From positions 1 to 35,393 of the IMG/VR virus record IMGVR_UViG_3300034117_001895: DNA of 35,393 bases; one strand, written 5' to 3'. The stretch is from a virus. This document shows positions 9,027 through 17,052 of the stretch, one piece after another. A program made the translations under genes and the position numbers. The notes under the pieces are model-generated. The model was not told the origin of the DNA. It ran no database searches and saw only the letters and a program-made list of their open reading frames with translations. Every line of letters begins with the position of its first letter. The first letter of the stretch is position 1.

Positions 9027-9047
9027 GTGTATACATTTGTATACACT
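9026..9047 (+). other. Stem-loop between gp13 and gp14
   Basis: AGTGTATAC, ATTT, GTATACACT: perfect 9-base arms with a four-base loop, starting on the last base of the gp13 stop codon. There is no U-run after it. It could be an RNA processing or stability element, or a protein-binding palindrome. Confidence 0.55.
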
Positions 9048-9071
9048 ATGATATAACGAATAGGATATAAT

Positions 9072-9728
9072 ATGGCTGTTAACAACTACTTCGGAAATTT
9101 TTCAAATTCAACGGAGCAGACTCTTATTGAAGATCTGGTCATTGAATCGATCCGTATGTATGGAATGAATATATGGTATCTTCCAAGAAAGCTTGGAGCA
9201 CTCGATGATGTTCTTAATGAAGACGATCAGCCAGTATTCAAAGAAGCTTATATGATCGAAATGTATATTAAAAACGTAGAAGGATTTGAAGGAGATGGTC
9301 AATTCTTATCCAAGTTTGGACTACAAATCCGTGATTCAATTACGTTTTCTGTATCAATACGAAGATTTACTGAAAATGTTGGCTCCTATAACGATGAATT
9401 TCGACCAAAAGAAGGCGATTTAATATATTTTCCCCTTAACAATAAGATTTTTGAGGTGATGTTTGTTGATAATAAGCCAATCTTTTATCAGATGGGTGCC
9501 TTGCAAATGTATGATTTACGCTGTGAACTATTTGAATATTCTAACGAAGTGTTTAATACTGGTATAAGAGAAATTGATACTCTTCTCAATCCGCATAGAA
9601 CTAGTGCAAATAACACAATTGCTGGTATAGAAGCTATTGATCCTATTGCTGATAATCTTACATTTGAAACAACCGCCGATGCAATACTAGATTTTAGTGC
9701 TGATAACCCCTTTGGAGATAATATATAG
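9072..9728 (+). CDS. 14: Neck protein gp14
   Basis: This 218-aa protein starts MAVNNYFGNFSNSTEQTLIE. The segment with SIRMYGMNIWYLPRKL and LDDVLNEDD is characteristic of T4-like gp14 neck proteins. gp14 works with gp13 in the head-tail connector. The length is close to the family norm (T4 about 256 aa). AGGAT lies just upstream of ATG 9072, and the gene follows a stem-loop after gp13. Its stop overlaps the GTG start of the next gene by one base, so translation of the two is probably coupled. Confidence 0.85.
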   Translation: MAVNNYFGNFSNSTEQTLIEDLVIESIRMYGMNIWYLPRKLGALDDVLNEDDQPVFKEAYMIEMYIKNVEGFEGDGQFLSKFGLQIRDSITFSVSIRRFTENVGSYNDEFRPKEGDLIYFPLNNKIFEVMFVDNKPIFYQMGALQMYDLRCELFEYSNEVFNTGIREIDTLLNPHRTSANNTIAGIEAIDPIADNLTFETTADAILDFSADNPFGDNI

Positions 9729-10525
9729 TGTTCGGTCAAGATTTTTATCATCAGACTACTAGAAGATATGTTGCAATTCTAGGTACACTCTTCAATAATA
9801 TCTCAATTGGTAGAGCTGATAACTTAAATGTAGAAACTCAACGCTTCAAGGTTCCTATTAACTATGGACCAGTTCAAAAGTTTTTAACAAAGATACAACA
9901 AGATCCTGAGTTTAAAGCACAGGCCATTTCATTGCCAAGAATGTCTTTTGAGATTACATCAATTAGTTATGATGGCAGTAGAAATTTATCGCAAATTATT
10001 CGAAACACTAAATCAGTTTTAGCGAAGGATAGAGTACGTACTCAGTATACTCCAGCCCCATATAATATAGATTTTACTCTTAGTATTATGACAAAATATG
10101 CTGAAGATGGTACAAAGATCATTGAACAAATTTTGCCGTTTTTTAAACCGGAGTTTGTTGTTACTGCTAAGCTTATAGATACTATGGATTTGAATTTAGA
10201 TATACCAATCGTATTGAATTCAATAACTACAGAAGATACATACGAAGGATCATATGATGAAAGAAGAGCATTAATTTGGACTTTAAACTTCACACTAAAG
10301 GGATATTATTTCGGCCCAGTAGCTGAAAAGAAAATTATTAAGTTTGTAACAGCAAATGTATATGGTTCGATGACTGCAAATTCGCCATACCAATCAATTA
10401 CTGTTCAACCTGGATTAACGGCAAACGGACAACCTACGACAGATATAAGTCAAACAATATCATATGCAAATATTAGTATTGACGATGACTGGGCATATTT
10501 AGTGCAAATAGAAGATAATGACTGA
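9728..10525 (+). CDS. 15: Tail sheath stabiliser / tail completion protein gp15
   Basis: This 265-aa protein begins with GTG and the sequence MFGQDFYHQTTRRYVAILGT, followed by LFNNISIGR. That N-terminus is diagnostic for gp15, the hexameric tail terminator that caps the contractile sheath and connects to the neck. The length matches T4 gp15 (272 aa). The start overlaps the gp14 stop by one base and the stop overlaps the gp16 start by eight bases, so the cluster is tightly coupled. The GTG start is chosen because it gives the conserved N-terminus exactly. Confidence 0.88.
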   Translation: MFGQDFYHQTTRRYVAILGTLFNNISIGRADNLNVETQRFKVPINYGPVQKFLTKIQQDPEFKAQAISLPRMSFEITSISYDGSRNLSQIIRNTKSVLAKDRVRTQYTPAPYNIDFTLSIMTKYAEDGTKIIEQILPFFKPEFVVTAKLIDTMDLNLDIPIVLNSITTEDTYEGSYDERRALIWTLNFTLKGYYFGPVAEKKIIKFVTANVYGSMTANSPYQSITVQPGLTANGQPTTDISQTISYANISIDDDWAYLVQIEDND

Positions 10526-11033
10526 CAATATAGGAAAATACTTAGGGCTACCTCCAATTGGAAAGGTAGAAGAAGCAGAAATAGTAGAAGATACACCTAA
10601 AAAGTTATCTTCTAATGCAAAAATATTATCTAAGGCGCTATCAAGTAATATACCAGTTAGCGATTCTAATTCTTCATCTATGCCAAAAACAATCGAAACG
10701 CGACAAGATCAAGCAGATACTGATTTTGATTACGCTCGTAAAAACATGTATAACGTAATTGAAACTGGTACAGAAGCATTAAAAGATCTTCTTAATATTG
10801 CTGGACAGGCACAACGCCCAGATGTTTATGAAGCATTAGCAACAACGATGAAAACTTTAGTCAACGCAAATAAAGATTTAGTGAAGCTTTCAAAAACTAA
10901 AGCTCAAGAAGAGAGTAATGATGGTATACAACAAAACAACGTTGGTATAACTAACAATAATTTGTTTGTTGGTACTACACATGATTTACTTAAGGTATTG
11001 ACAGGAATGAAAAAAGATGGAATTAGCGACTGA
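10518..11033 (+). CDS. 16: Terminase small subunit gp16
   Basis: This 171-aa protein is mostly helical and charged. Its central part carries AR.NMYNVIETGTEALKDLL and later YEALATTMKTLVNANKDLV, the pattern of T4-like small terminase subunits. gp16 is a DNA-recognition and regulatory ring that stimulates the gp17 motor at the start of packaging. The length compares with 164 aa in T4. It overlaps gp15 by eight bases and gp17 by 17 bases. The low-complexity N-terminal 70 residues are typical of this family and not informative alone; order and central motif carry the call. Confidence 0.85.
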   Translation: MTDNIGKYLGLPPIGKVEEAEIVEDTPKKLSSNAKILSKALSSNIPVSDSNSSSMPKTIETRQDQADTDFDYARKNMYNVIETGTEALKDLLNIAGQAQRPDVYEALATTMKTLVNANKDLVKLSKTKAQEESNDGIQQNNVGITNNNLFVGTTHDLLKVLTGMKKDGISD

Positions 11034-12648
11034 AAGACAAAGGGGCGGTTATTTAGGCAATAATCTCCTTAAACGCACCGGACAAAGCCAAAATTGGACT
11101 TCAGAACAAATGACTGAAATGGCTAAATGCATGATGGACCCAATCTATTTTGCAGAAAACTATATCAAGATCGTACACGTTGATAGAGGTCTAATTCCGC
11201 TTAAAATGTACGATTATCAAAAGGATATTGCTCTAAAAATCTTTAATAATCGGCGTGTGGCAGTTCTGACCGCGAGACAAGCTGGTAAAACCACGACTGC
11301 TGTTGCAATCATTCTTCACTACATTATCTTTAATGAGTTTAAAACTGTTGGTATACTTTCAAATAAGGGTGATGGCGCAAAGGAAGTTTTGGAACGCATT
11401 AAGCTTGCGTATGAAAATTTACCAAAATGGATGCAACACGGAATTGACGAGTGGAATAAAAACTCAATTGAACTTGAAAACGGTTGTAAAATATATGCCG
11501 GTACTACTACTTCGAGCTCTATTCGAGGAAAGTCAATCGCCTTTTTGTATATTGACGAGTGTGCCTTCGTTGAGGGATATGATGAATTCTTTGCTTCTGT
11601 ATATCCTACTATTTCATCAGGTGAAGAAACCAAACTGCTAATGACTTCTACTCCAAATGGCCTTAATCACTTCTTTAAGGTCTGTGAAGGCGCCAAACAA
11701 GGTGTTAATGGATACAAATATGTTGAAGTAACGTGGGATCTTGTACCTGGTCGAGGTGATGCTTGGAAACAAGAAACACTTGAAGCTCTTAATTTTGATA
11801 TGCAAAAATTCTCTCAGGAATATTGTTGTGAATTTGTTGGTTCATCAGGTACGCTTATTGATGGTACTACACTTAAGCGTTTACAAGCGTCTTACCATGA
11901 TCCTATTCATGCTTCTCAAGGATTGTCTGTATATCACGTGCCAGAAAAAAACCGTACATATGTTTGTATAGTAGATGTATCAAGAGGCAAAGGCCTAGAC
12001 TACTCAGCGTTTCATATTATTGACGTAAGTCAGATGCCATATAAGCAAGTTGCAACGTATCGAAACAACATAATTACACCAGTTGATTACGCTGATATCA
12101 TATTCCGCACGACAAAGTCTTACAACGATGCGTTTATTCTTGTTGAAGTAAATGATATTGGTGCTCAAGTTTCTGACACATTACATTTTGACTTTGAAGT
12201 AGAGTCTCTGTTACATACTGAGTCAGCTGGAAGAAGCGGTAAAAGAATATCCGGTGGATATGGATCAAACGTTGATAAGGGTATTCGTACCACTAAGCAA
12301 GTGAAATCTATAGGCTGTTCAGTTTTAAAACTATTGTGTGAACAAAACCAATTAATATTGCATGATTTCCAAACAATCAATGAGCTGTCGACATTCTCTC
12401 GTAAAGGATCATCATATGAAGCAGAATCAGGACGCCATGACGATCTAGTAATGGGATTAGTGTTATTTGCATGGCTAACTACCCAGTCATTTTTTAAAGA
12501 AATAACAGATATAAACACAATGATGAAATTGCGCGAAAAAACTGATTCAGAAATTATGGATGAATTATTACCATTTGGATTAACATATGATGATATTGAA
12601 CCTGTTGAAGTGCCAATGATAAGATCTAATGATTGGCTAAATTGGTAA
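11017..12648 (+). CDS. 17: Terminase large subunit gp17 (packaging ATPase and nuclease)
   Basis: This 543-aa protein is the motor that drives DNA into the prohead and cuts the concatemer. The ATPase half has Walker A ARQAGKTT at 86-93, Walker B FLYIDE at 176-181 and a coupling motif MTSTPNG at 209-215. The C-terminal RNase H-like nuclease has the acidic triad in VDVSRG (D320), VEVND (E377) and GRHDD (D475/D476), matching the T4 D401, E458 and D542 layout. It is shorter than T4 gp17 (610 aa) but complete in motifs. It starts inside the end of gp16, and a late promoter for gp18 follows its stop. Confidence 0.97.
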   Translation: MELATERQRGGYLGNNLLKRTGQSQNWTSEQMTEMAKCMMDPIYFAENYIKIVHVDRGLIPLKMYDYQKDIALKIFNNRRVAVLTARQAGKTTTAVAIILHYIIFNEFKTVGILSNKGDGAKEVLERIKLAYENLPKWMQHGIDEWNKNSIELENGCKIYAGTTTSSSIRGKSIAFLYIDECAFVEGYDEFFASVYPTISSGEETKLLMTSTPNGLNHFFKVCEGAKQGVNGYKYVEVTWDLVPGRGDAWKQETLEALNFDMQKFSQEYCCEFVGSSGTLIDGTTLKRLQASYHDPIHASQGLSVYHVPEKNRTYVCIVDVSRGKGLDYSAFHIIDVSQMPYKQVATYRNNIITPVDYADIIFRTTKSYNDAFILVEVNDIGAQVSDTLHFDFEVESLLHTESAGRSGKRISGGYGSNVDKGIRTTKQVKSIGCSVLKLLCEQNQLILHDFQTINELSTFSRKGSSYEAESGRHDDLVMGLVLFAWLTTQSFFKEITDINTMMKLREKTDSEIMDELLPFGLTYDDIEPVEVPMIRSNDWLNW

Positions 12649-12658
12649 TCGCCCGTAT

Positions 12659-12666
12659 TATAAATA
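12659..12666 (+). promoter_or_regulatory. T4-type late promoter TATAAATA
   Basis: Exact consensus between gp17 and gp18, 47 bases before ATG 12714. The gp18 leader carries the strong binding site AAAGGAG. Confidence 0.8.
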
Positions 12667-12713
12667 AAAGGAATAGTAGACCTTAAAATAATGCTCACAA
12701 AAGGAGATATAAT

Positions 12714-14282
12714 ATGGCATTCCAACTAAGTCCAGGCATTAACGTTTCTGAGATCGATCTGACTACAGTTGTTCCTGCGGTGTCAACAACTACTGGCGCA
12801 ATTGCCGGTGTTTTCGCATGGGGCCCAGTGAATGAACCAATCCTTGTTTCATCTGAAGTAGATCTCGTAAATCGTTTTGGTAAGCCTGTTACAAGTTTCA
12901 ACATTGAAACTTTCTTTACAGCAGCAGACTTCCTTGCATACGGTAACTCTCTATATGTTACTCGTGTAAACAGCGGAAATACTGCTTCACCTGCAGCTAA
13001 CACTGTTGCGCAACAAGTTGGATTTTCTGCGAAGTATCCAGGTGAACTTGGAAACTCAATTAAAGTCATCATGGCGACAAACACCACTTACTCAAGTTCG
13101 AATACAGTTTTACAGTCTATAGTTTCATCTGTTCCGGCCGCTGGTGATGCCCACATCATCGTGCTCGATACCACCGGTGTTTTTGCTGGTGCTTCTAATG
13201 CTATTCTCGAAGTGTATGAAGATGTATCTCTTACTGTAGGTGCTAAAAAGCCAGATGGTACAAACAATTTCTACGCAGATGTAATCAATACAAAGTCAAA
13301 ATATGTAAAGCTAACAAACGCAAACAGCGCTCCACTTTCATCAGCACTAGATGGCGCGCTGACAAGTGGTACAAATGGTGCCGATGAAAACACCGTCGTT
13401 ATTGGGTCTTTACAAACAGCATATGATACTTTTGCAAACCCAGAAGAAATTGACATTTCTCTCCTTATGCAAGGGCCAGCACGCGGCACTAATGACGTTC
13501 AGCTCGCAAATTACTTAACAACCATTGTTGAATCAAGAAAAGATGCTATGTTATTTGTGTCTCCTGCTCGATCTGACGTTGTCGATGTATCAGGTAAGCT
13601 CGCTAATGTTACAGGCTTTTCTAATTCTCTTACACCTTCATCTTATACAGTAGTCGACTCTGGCTACAAGTATAGATATGACCGCTACAACGATAAGTAT
13701 GTGTATACTCCATTGAATGGCGATATTGCTGGCCTATGTGCTAAAACAGACGATCAAAGAGATCCATGGTTTTCTCCAGCCGGTTACAATCGAGGATCGA
13801 TCAAAAACGTAATTAAACTAGCGTATAATCCTGTAAAAGCTGATCGTAATGAACTATATAAAGCTGCAGTAAATCCAGTAATTGCTCAACCCGGTCAAGG
13901 CGTTCTTCTATTTGGCGATAAAACACACTTAATTAAGCCTTCGGCTTTCGATCGAATTAACGTTAGACGTTTATTTATCGTTCTTGAAAAGGCAATTACT
14001 CGTGCGTCAAATTCAACACTATTTGAGTTTAACGATGAATTCACCCGCGCCGGATTTAGAAATATTGTTGAACCATTTTTAAGAGATGTCCAAGGCCGTA
14101 GAGGTATTTACGACTTTAGAGTTGTATGTGATGAATCAAATAACACACCAGAAGTCATTGATCGTAATGAGTTTGTTGGTGATATTTACATTAAACCTGC
14201 TCGTGCAATTAACTTTATTCAATTGAATTTTGTAGCAGTTAGAACTGGTGTAGAATTTGAAGAAATCATTGGGCAACGCTAA
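12714..14282 (+). CDS. 18: Contractile tail sheath protein gp18
   Basis: This 522-aa protein begins MAFQLSPGINVSEIDLTTVV, the typical sheath N-terminus. Its C-terminal part has FDRINVRRLFIVLEKAI, FRNIVEPFLRDVQGRRGIYD and IKPARAINFIQLNFVAVRTG. These are the conserved strands and helices of the phage sheath handshake domain. Sheath subunits polymerise around the gp19 tube and contract on infection. It is shorter than T4 gp18 (659 aa), as expected for relatives lacking part of the exposed domains. It has its own late promoter and AAAGGAG site, which fits high-level late expression. Confidence 0.96.
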   Translation: MAFQLSPGINVSEIDLTTVVPAVSTTTGAIAGVFAWGPVNEPILVSSEVDLVNRFGKPVTSFNIETFFTAADFLAYGNSLYVTRVNSGNTASPAANTVAQQVGFSAKYPGELGNSIKVIMATNTTYSSSNTVLQSIVSSVPAAGDAHIIVLDTTGVFAGASNAILEVYEDVSLTVGAKKPDGTNNFYADVINTKSKYVKLTNANSAPLSSALDGALTSGTNGADENTVVIGSLQTAYDTFANPEEIDISLLMQGPARGTNDVQLANYLTTIVESRKDAMLFVSPARSDVVDVSGKLANVTGFSNSLTPSSYTVVDSGYKYRYDRYNDKYVYTPLNGDIAGLCAKTDDQRDPWFSPAGYNRGSIKNVIKLAYNPVKADRNELYKAAVNPVIAQPGQGVLLFGDKTHLIKPSAFDRINVRRLFIVLEKAITRASNSTLFEFNDEFTRAGFRNIVEPFLRDVQGRRGIYDFRVVCDESNNTPEVIDRNEFVGDIYIKPARAINFIQLNFVAVRTGVEFEEIIGQR

Positions 14283-14285
14283 GAG

Positions 14286-14293
14286 TATAAATA
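14286..14293 (+). promoter_or_regulatory. T4-type late promoter TATAAATA
   Basis: Exact consensus four bases after the gp18 stop and 24 bases before ATG 14318. It gives the tube gene a separate late start. Confidence 0.82.
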
Positions 14294-14317
14294 CTATAAA
14301 GATAAGGAGATAATACT

Positions 14318-14872
14318 ATGGCGTTCAATATCAATGATCTAAAAAGCCAATTAACATTTGGGGGAGCGAAGGGATCGCTCTTCCAAGTACAGATTACGAA
14401 TCCAGTAAACGGTGTTGCTGATATTAAAGTGCCATTTTTGGTAAAAGCAGCAACAATTCCAGCTTCTACTCTTGGTACAATTGAAGTTCCATATTTTGGT
14501 CGTAAAATTAAAATTCATGGTGATAGAACGTTTGAGCCGTGGACAGTTAATGTAATCAACGATGAAGATTTTCTTATTCGAAATGCTTTAGAAAATTGGA
14601 TGGCCGCAATCAACTCGCACCAAGGTAATATTACAGCTTTTAATAGTGCATCACCGTTGCAGTATAAGTCACAGGCACAAATTACTCAATTCTCGAAGAC
14701 TGGTGTTCCCCTAAGAGTGTATAACTTTAACGGATTGTTTCCAGTAGAAATTGCACCAATTGAAATGAATTGGGAAGCTACTGATCAGATCGAAGAGTTC
14801 AGTGTTACATTCCAGTACGACTGGTGGAATGTCTCTGGAGGTATTACCGGCGATGCAGGAACACGTGCGTAA
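14318..14872 (+). CDS. 19: Tail tube protein gp19
   Basis: This 184-aa protein starts MAFNINDLKSQLTFGGAKGS and contains FLVKAATIPASTLGTIEVPY, FGRKIKIHGDRTFEPWTVNV and DDWW-type C-terminal strands. This matches gp19, which forms the inner tail tube through which DNA passes. The length is close to T4 gp19 (163 aa). It follows the sheath gene, as in all T4-like phages, and is preceded by AAGGAG and a late promoter. The protein encoded at 23135-23641 shares the same kind of strand pattern and is probably a related tube-fold protein. Confidence 0.95.
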   Translation: MAFNINDLKSQLTFGGAKGSLFQVQITNPVNGVADIKVPFLVKAATIPASTLGTIEVPYFGRKIKIHGDRTFEPWTVNVINDEDFLIRNALENWMAAINSHQGNITAFNSASPLQYKSQAQITQFSKTGVPLRVYNFNGLFPVEIAPIEMNWEATDQIEEFSVTFQYDWWNVSGGITGDAGTRA

Positions 14873-14913
14873 CTTAATCTAGACTATGAATTAATGAAGT
14901 GGTAATTTAACGA

Positions 14914-16467
14914 ATGATGCTATTTGGCTTCGAAATAAAGCGAAAAGATTCTGCTAAAGAAGAGTTAAAGTCTTTTGTAGAACCCCAAAATGATGATAGT
15001 GCAATATCTATTGCAGCTGGAGGCGCGCAAAGTACATTTGTTGATTTAGACGGGACTGCAAAAACTGAAGCTGAATTGGTAAACCGTTATCGTTCAATGT
15101 TATTACAACCTGAAGTACAATCCGCAGTTGATGATATCATTAATGAAGCTGTTACAATATCAGATGATAAAAATGTAGTTGAGTGCGTAACAGACGATAT
15201 TTCTATGCCGGATACTATTAAAAAGAAGATACGTGAAGAATTTGAAACTGTTTTGAAATTATTAGACTTTTCGAATCAAGGATATGATATCTTTAGTAAG
15301 TGGTATGTTGATGGAAGATTAAACTATCATGTTATTATTGATGAGAATGCTCCAAAGAAGGGGATTCAGGAATTACGATATATTGATTCGCGAAAAATAC
15401 GCAAAGTTCGTGAGTATGAAAGACAACGAGTTGATAATACTCAGTTTTCTTTAAAGAAGTTGAAGAACGAATATTATGTTTTTACTGAAAGAGGATATGA
15501 TACAAATAACACACTTAGTTCTGTAGGTATTACCGATTCAATTCAAGGTTTAAGAATTGCAAATGATTCGATTGTAGCGTGTAATTCTGGGTTAATTAAT
15601 GATAAAAATACTGTAATCATTAGTCATTTACATAAAGCATTTAAGCCTCTGAATCAATTGCGTATGATGGAAGATGCATCAGTTATTTACAGAATTTCTC
15701 GAGCGCCTGAACGTAGAGTATTTTATATTGATGTCGGCAACCTCCCAAAGATTAAAGCTGAGCAATACCTTCGTGAGATGATGGTGAATCATAAAAATAA
15801 GTTAGTTTATGATGCATCTACCGGTGAAATGAAAGACGATCGTAAGTTTATGACTGTAACCGATGATTTTTGGTTACCGCGTAGAGAAGGAAACCGAGGA
15901 ACTGAAATTACGTCTTTACCAGGTGGTCAAAACTTAGGTGAAATGGAAGATATCTTATATTTTCAAAAGAAATTATATAAGTCACTTAATGTTCCAATTT
16001 CGCGGTTAGAGTCTGAGACGGGTTTTTCTTTAGGAAGAGCCTCTGAAATATCTCGTGATGAAGTGAAGTTCGCAAAATTTATTCGAAGACTTCGTAATAG
16101 ATTTTCTATTTTATTTGATAAAGTACTTGAAAAGCAACTTATTCTTAAAGGTATAATTAAACCAGAAGAATGGGATCTGATTAAGGATAAAATTCGTTAT
16201 AACTTTATGAATGATAACCATTTTGAAGAATTAATAGAAGCAGAAATTCTTCGTGATAGACTGAGTATACTTTCCGATATAAGTAATTATACAGGAGATT
16301 ATTTTTCAAAGGAATGGGTACGTAAAAATGTTCTTCGAATGTCTGAAGATGATATTGAAGAGATTAAGAAACAAATAGAAGCTGAAGTTGAGGAAGAGCC
16401 AGAACCGGTTGTGCCACCTCAGCAAATAGATTCTAACCCTAATCAGCAGAATACACAACCAAATTAA
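14914..16467 (+). CDS. 20: Portal vertex protein gp20
   Basis: This 517-aa protein has the portal hallmarks LLQPEVQSAVDDIINEAVT, GLINDKNTVIISHLHKAFKP and SVIYRISRAPERRVFYIDVG. It also has the conserved segment LPGGQNLGEMEDILYFQKKL followed by LNVPISRLE. gp20 forms the dodecameric ring at the head vertex used for prohead initiation, packaging and tail joining. The length agrees with T4 (524 aa). The start has a weak ribosome binding site, and ATG 14917 is an equally possible start. Downstream come the internal core genes, as in T4 (67, 68, 21, 22, 23). Confidence 0.97.
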   Translation: MMLFGFEIKRKDSAKEELKSFVEPQNDDSAISIAAGGAQSTFVDLDGTAKTEAELVNRYRSMLLQPEVQSAVDDIINEAVTISDDKNVVECVTDDISMPDTIKKKIREEFETVLKLLDFSNQGYDIFSKWYVDGRLNYHVIIDENAPKKGIQELRYIDSRKIRKVREYERQRVDNTQFSLKKLKNEYYVFTERGYDTNNTLSSVGITDSIQGLRIANDSIVACNSGLINDKNTVIISHLHKAFKPLNQLRMMEDASVIYRISRAPERRVFYIDVGNLPKIKAEQYLREMMVNHKNKLVYDASTGEMKDDRKFMTVTDDFWLPRREGNRGTEITSLPGGQNLGEMEDILYFQKKLYKSLNVPISRLESETGFSLGRASEISRDEVKFAKFIRRLRNRFSILFDKVLEKQLILKGIIKPEEWDLIKDKIRYNFMNDNHFEELIEAEILRDRLSILSDISNYTGDYFSKEWVRKNVLRMSEDDIEEIKKQIEAEVEEEPEPVVPPQQIDSNPNQQNTQPN

Positions 16468-16477
16468 GGAGAAACCT

Positions 16478-17044
16478 ATGTCAGTAAAAGAAATTATTTC
16501 AGCGATATTGAGCAAAAACGCATCAGCGTTTGAAGAAGCATTTGAAAATGCTATGAGAGAAAAAGTGTCAGATGCGATTGACTCTATTCATGAACAAGTC
16601 GATCTTGATGGCATGGATGAAGCCACATCTCGTGAGAAAGGTGATATGCCTGTTCTTTCGAAGAAACTATCTTATGCGGTTCATCAAAATGATCTAAAAA
16701 AGAAGAAGCCAGTTTCTTTGGCAAAGTCTCCGTGGGATAAAAACGAAGAAGTCGATCTTGAAGAAGCTGAAGATCTTGATGAACTTTCAAGAAAAACACT
16801 AGGGTCTTATATCAGTAAGGCTTCTGATAATGTTGCAAGTAAAGGTGTTGAAATTGGAAGACGCAGTGCCGATGCCGATGAAGTTGATCGTTTGACCAAT
16901 CGCAATATGCCTAACAAATATCAAGCTAGAGCAGACATGAAAAAAGCTCTCGGAGCTGATGATGAAACAATTTCTAAGGTTAGAAGATCTGCTGGAATGC
17001 GCCTTAAGGGAATTGATCGAGCTGTTAATAGACTTTCGAAATAA
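16478..17044 (+). CDS. Prohead core-like protein with L-D-E sites
   Basis: This 188-aa, highly charged protein begins 11 bases after gp20 with the site AAGGAG. It sits where T4 has core genes 67 and 68. The middle carries VDLEEAEDLDELSRKT followed by LGSYISKASDN, and the C-terminus ends RLKGIDRAVNRLSK. These same motifs recur several times in the next, larger protein, so the two are related. LEE and LDE fit the L/I-X-E cleavage rule of the T4 prohead protease gp21, so this looks like an internal scaffold protein cut during maturation. No catalytic motif is visible. The core assignment is from position and sites; exact equivalence to gp67 is unproven. Confidence 0.6.
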   Translation: MSVKEIISAILSKNASAFEEAFENAMREKVSDAIDSIHEQVDLDGMDEATSREKGDMPVLSKKLSYAVHQNDLKKKKPVSLAKSPWDKNEEVDLEEAEDLDELSRKTLGSYISKASDNVASKGVEIGRRSADADEVDRLTNRNMPNKYQARADMKKALGADDETISKVRRSAGMRLKGIDRAVNRLSK

Positions 17045-17052
17045 GGTGATAC

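Noticed and set aside
13447-13452. TTGACATTTC inside gp18
   Set aside because: Within a highly expressed late gene, with no good -10 at the right distance and no gene start nearby.
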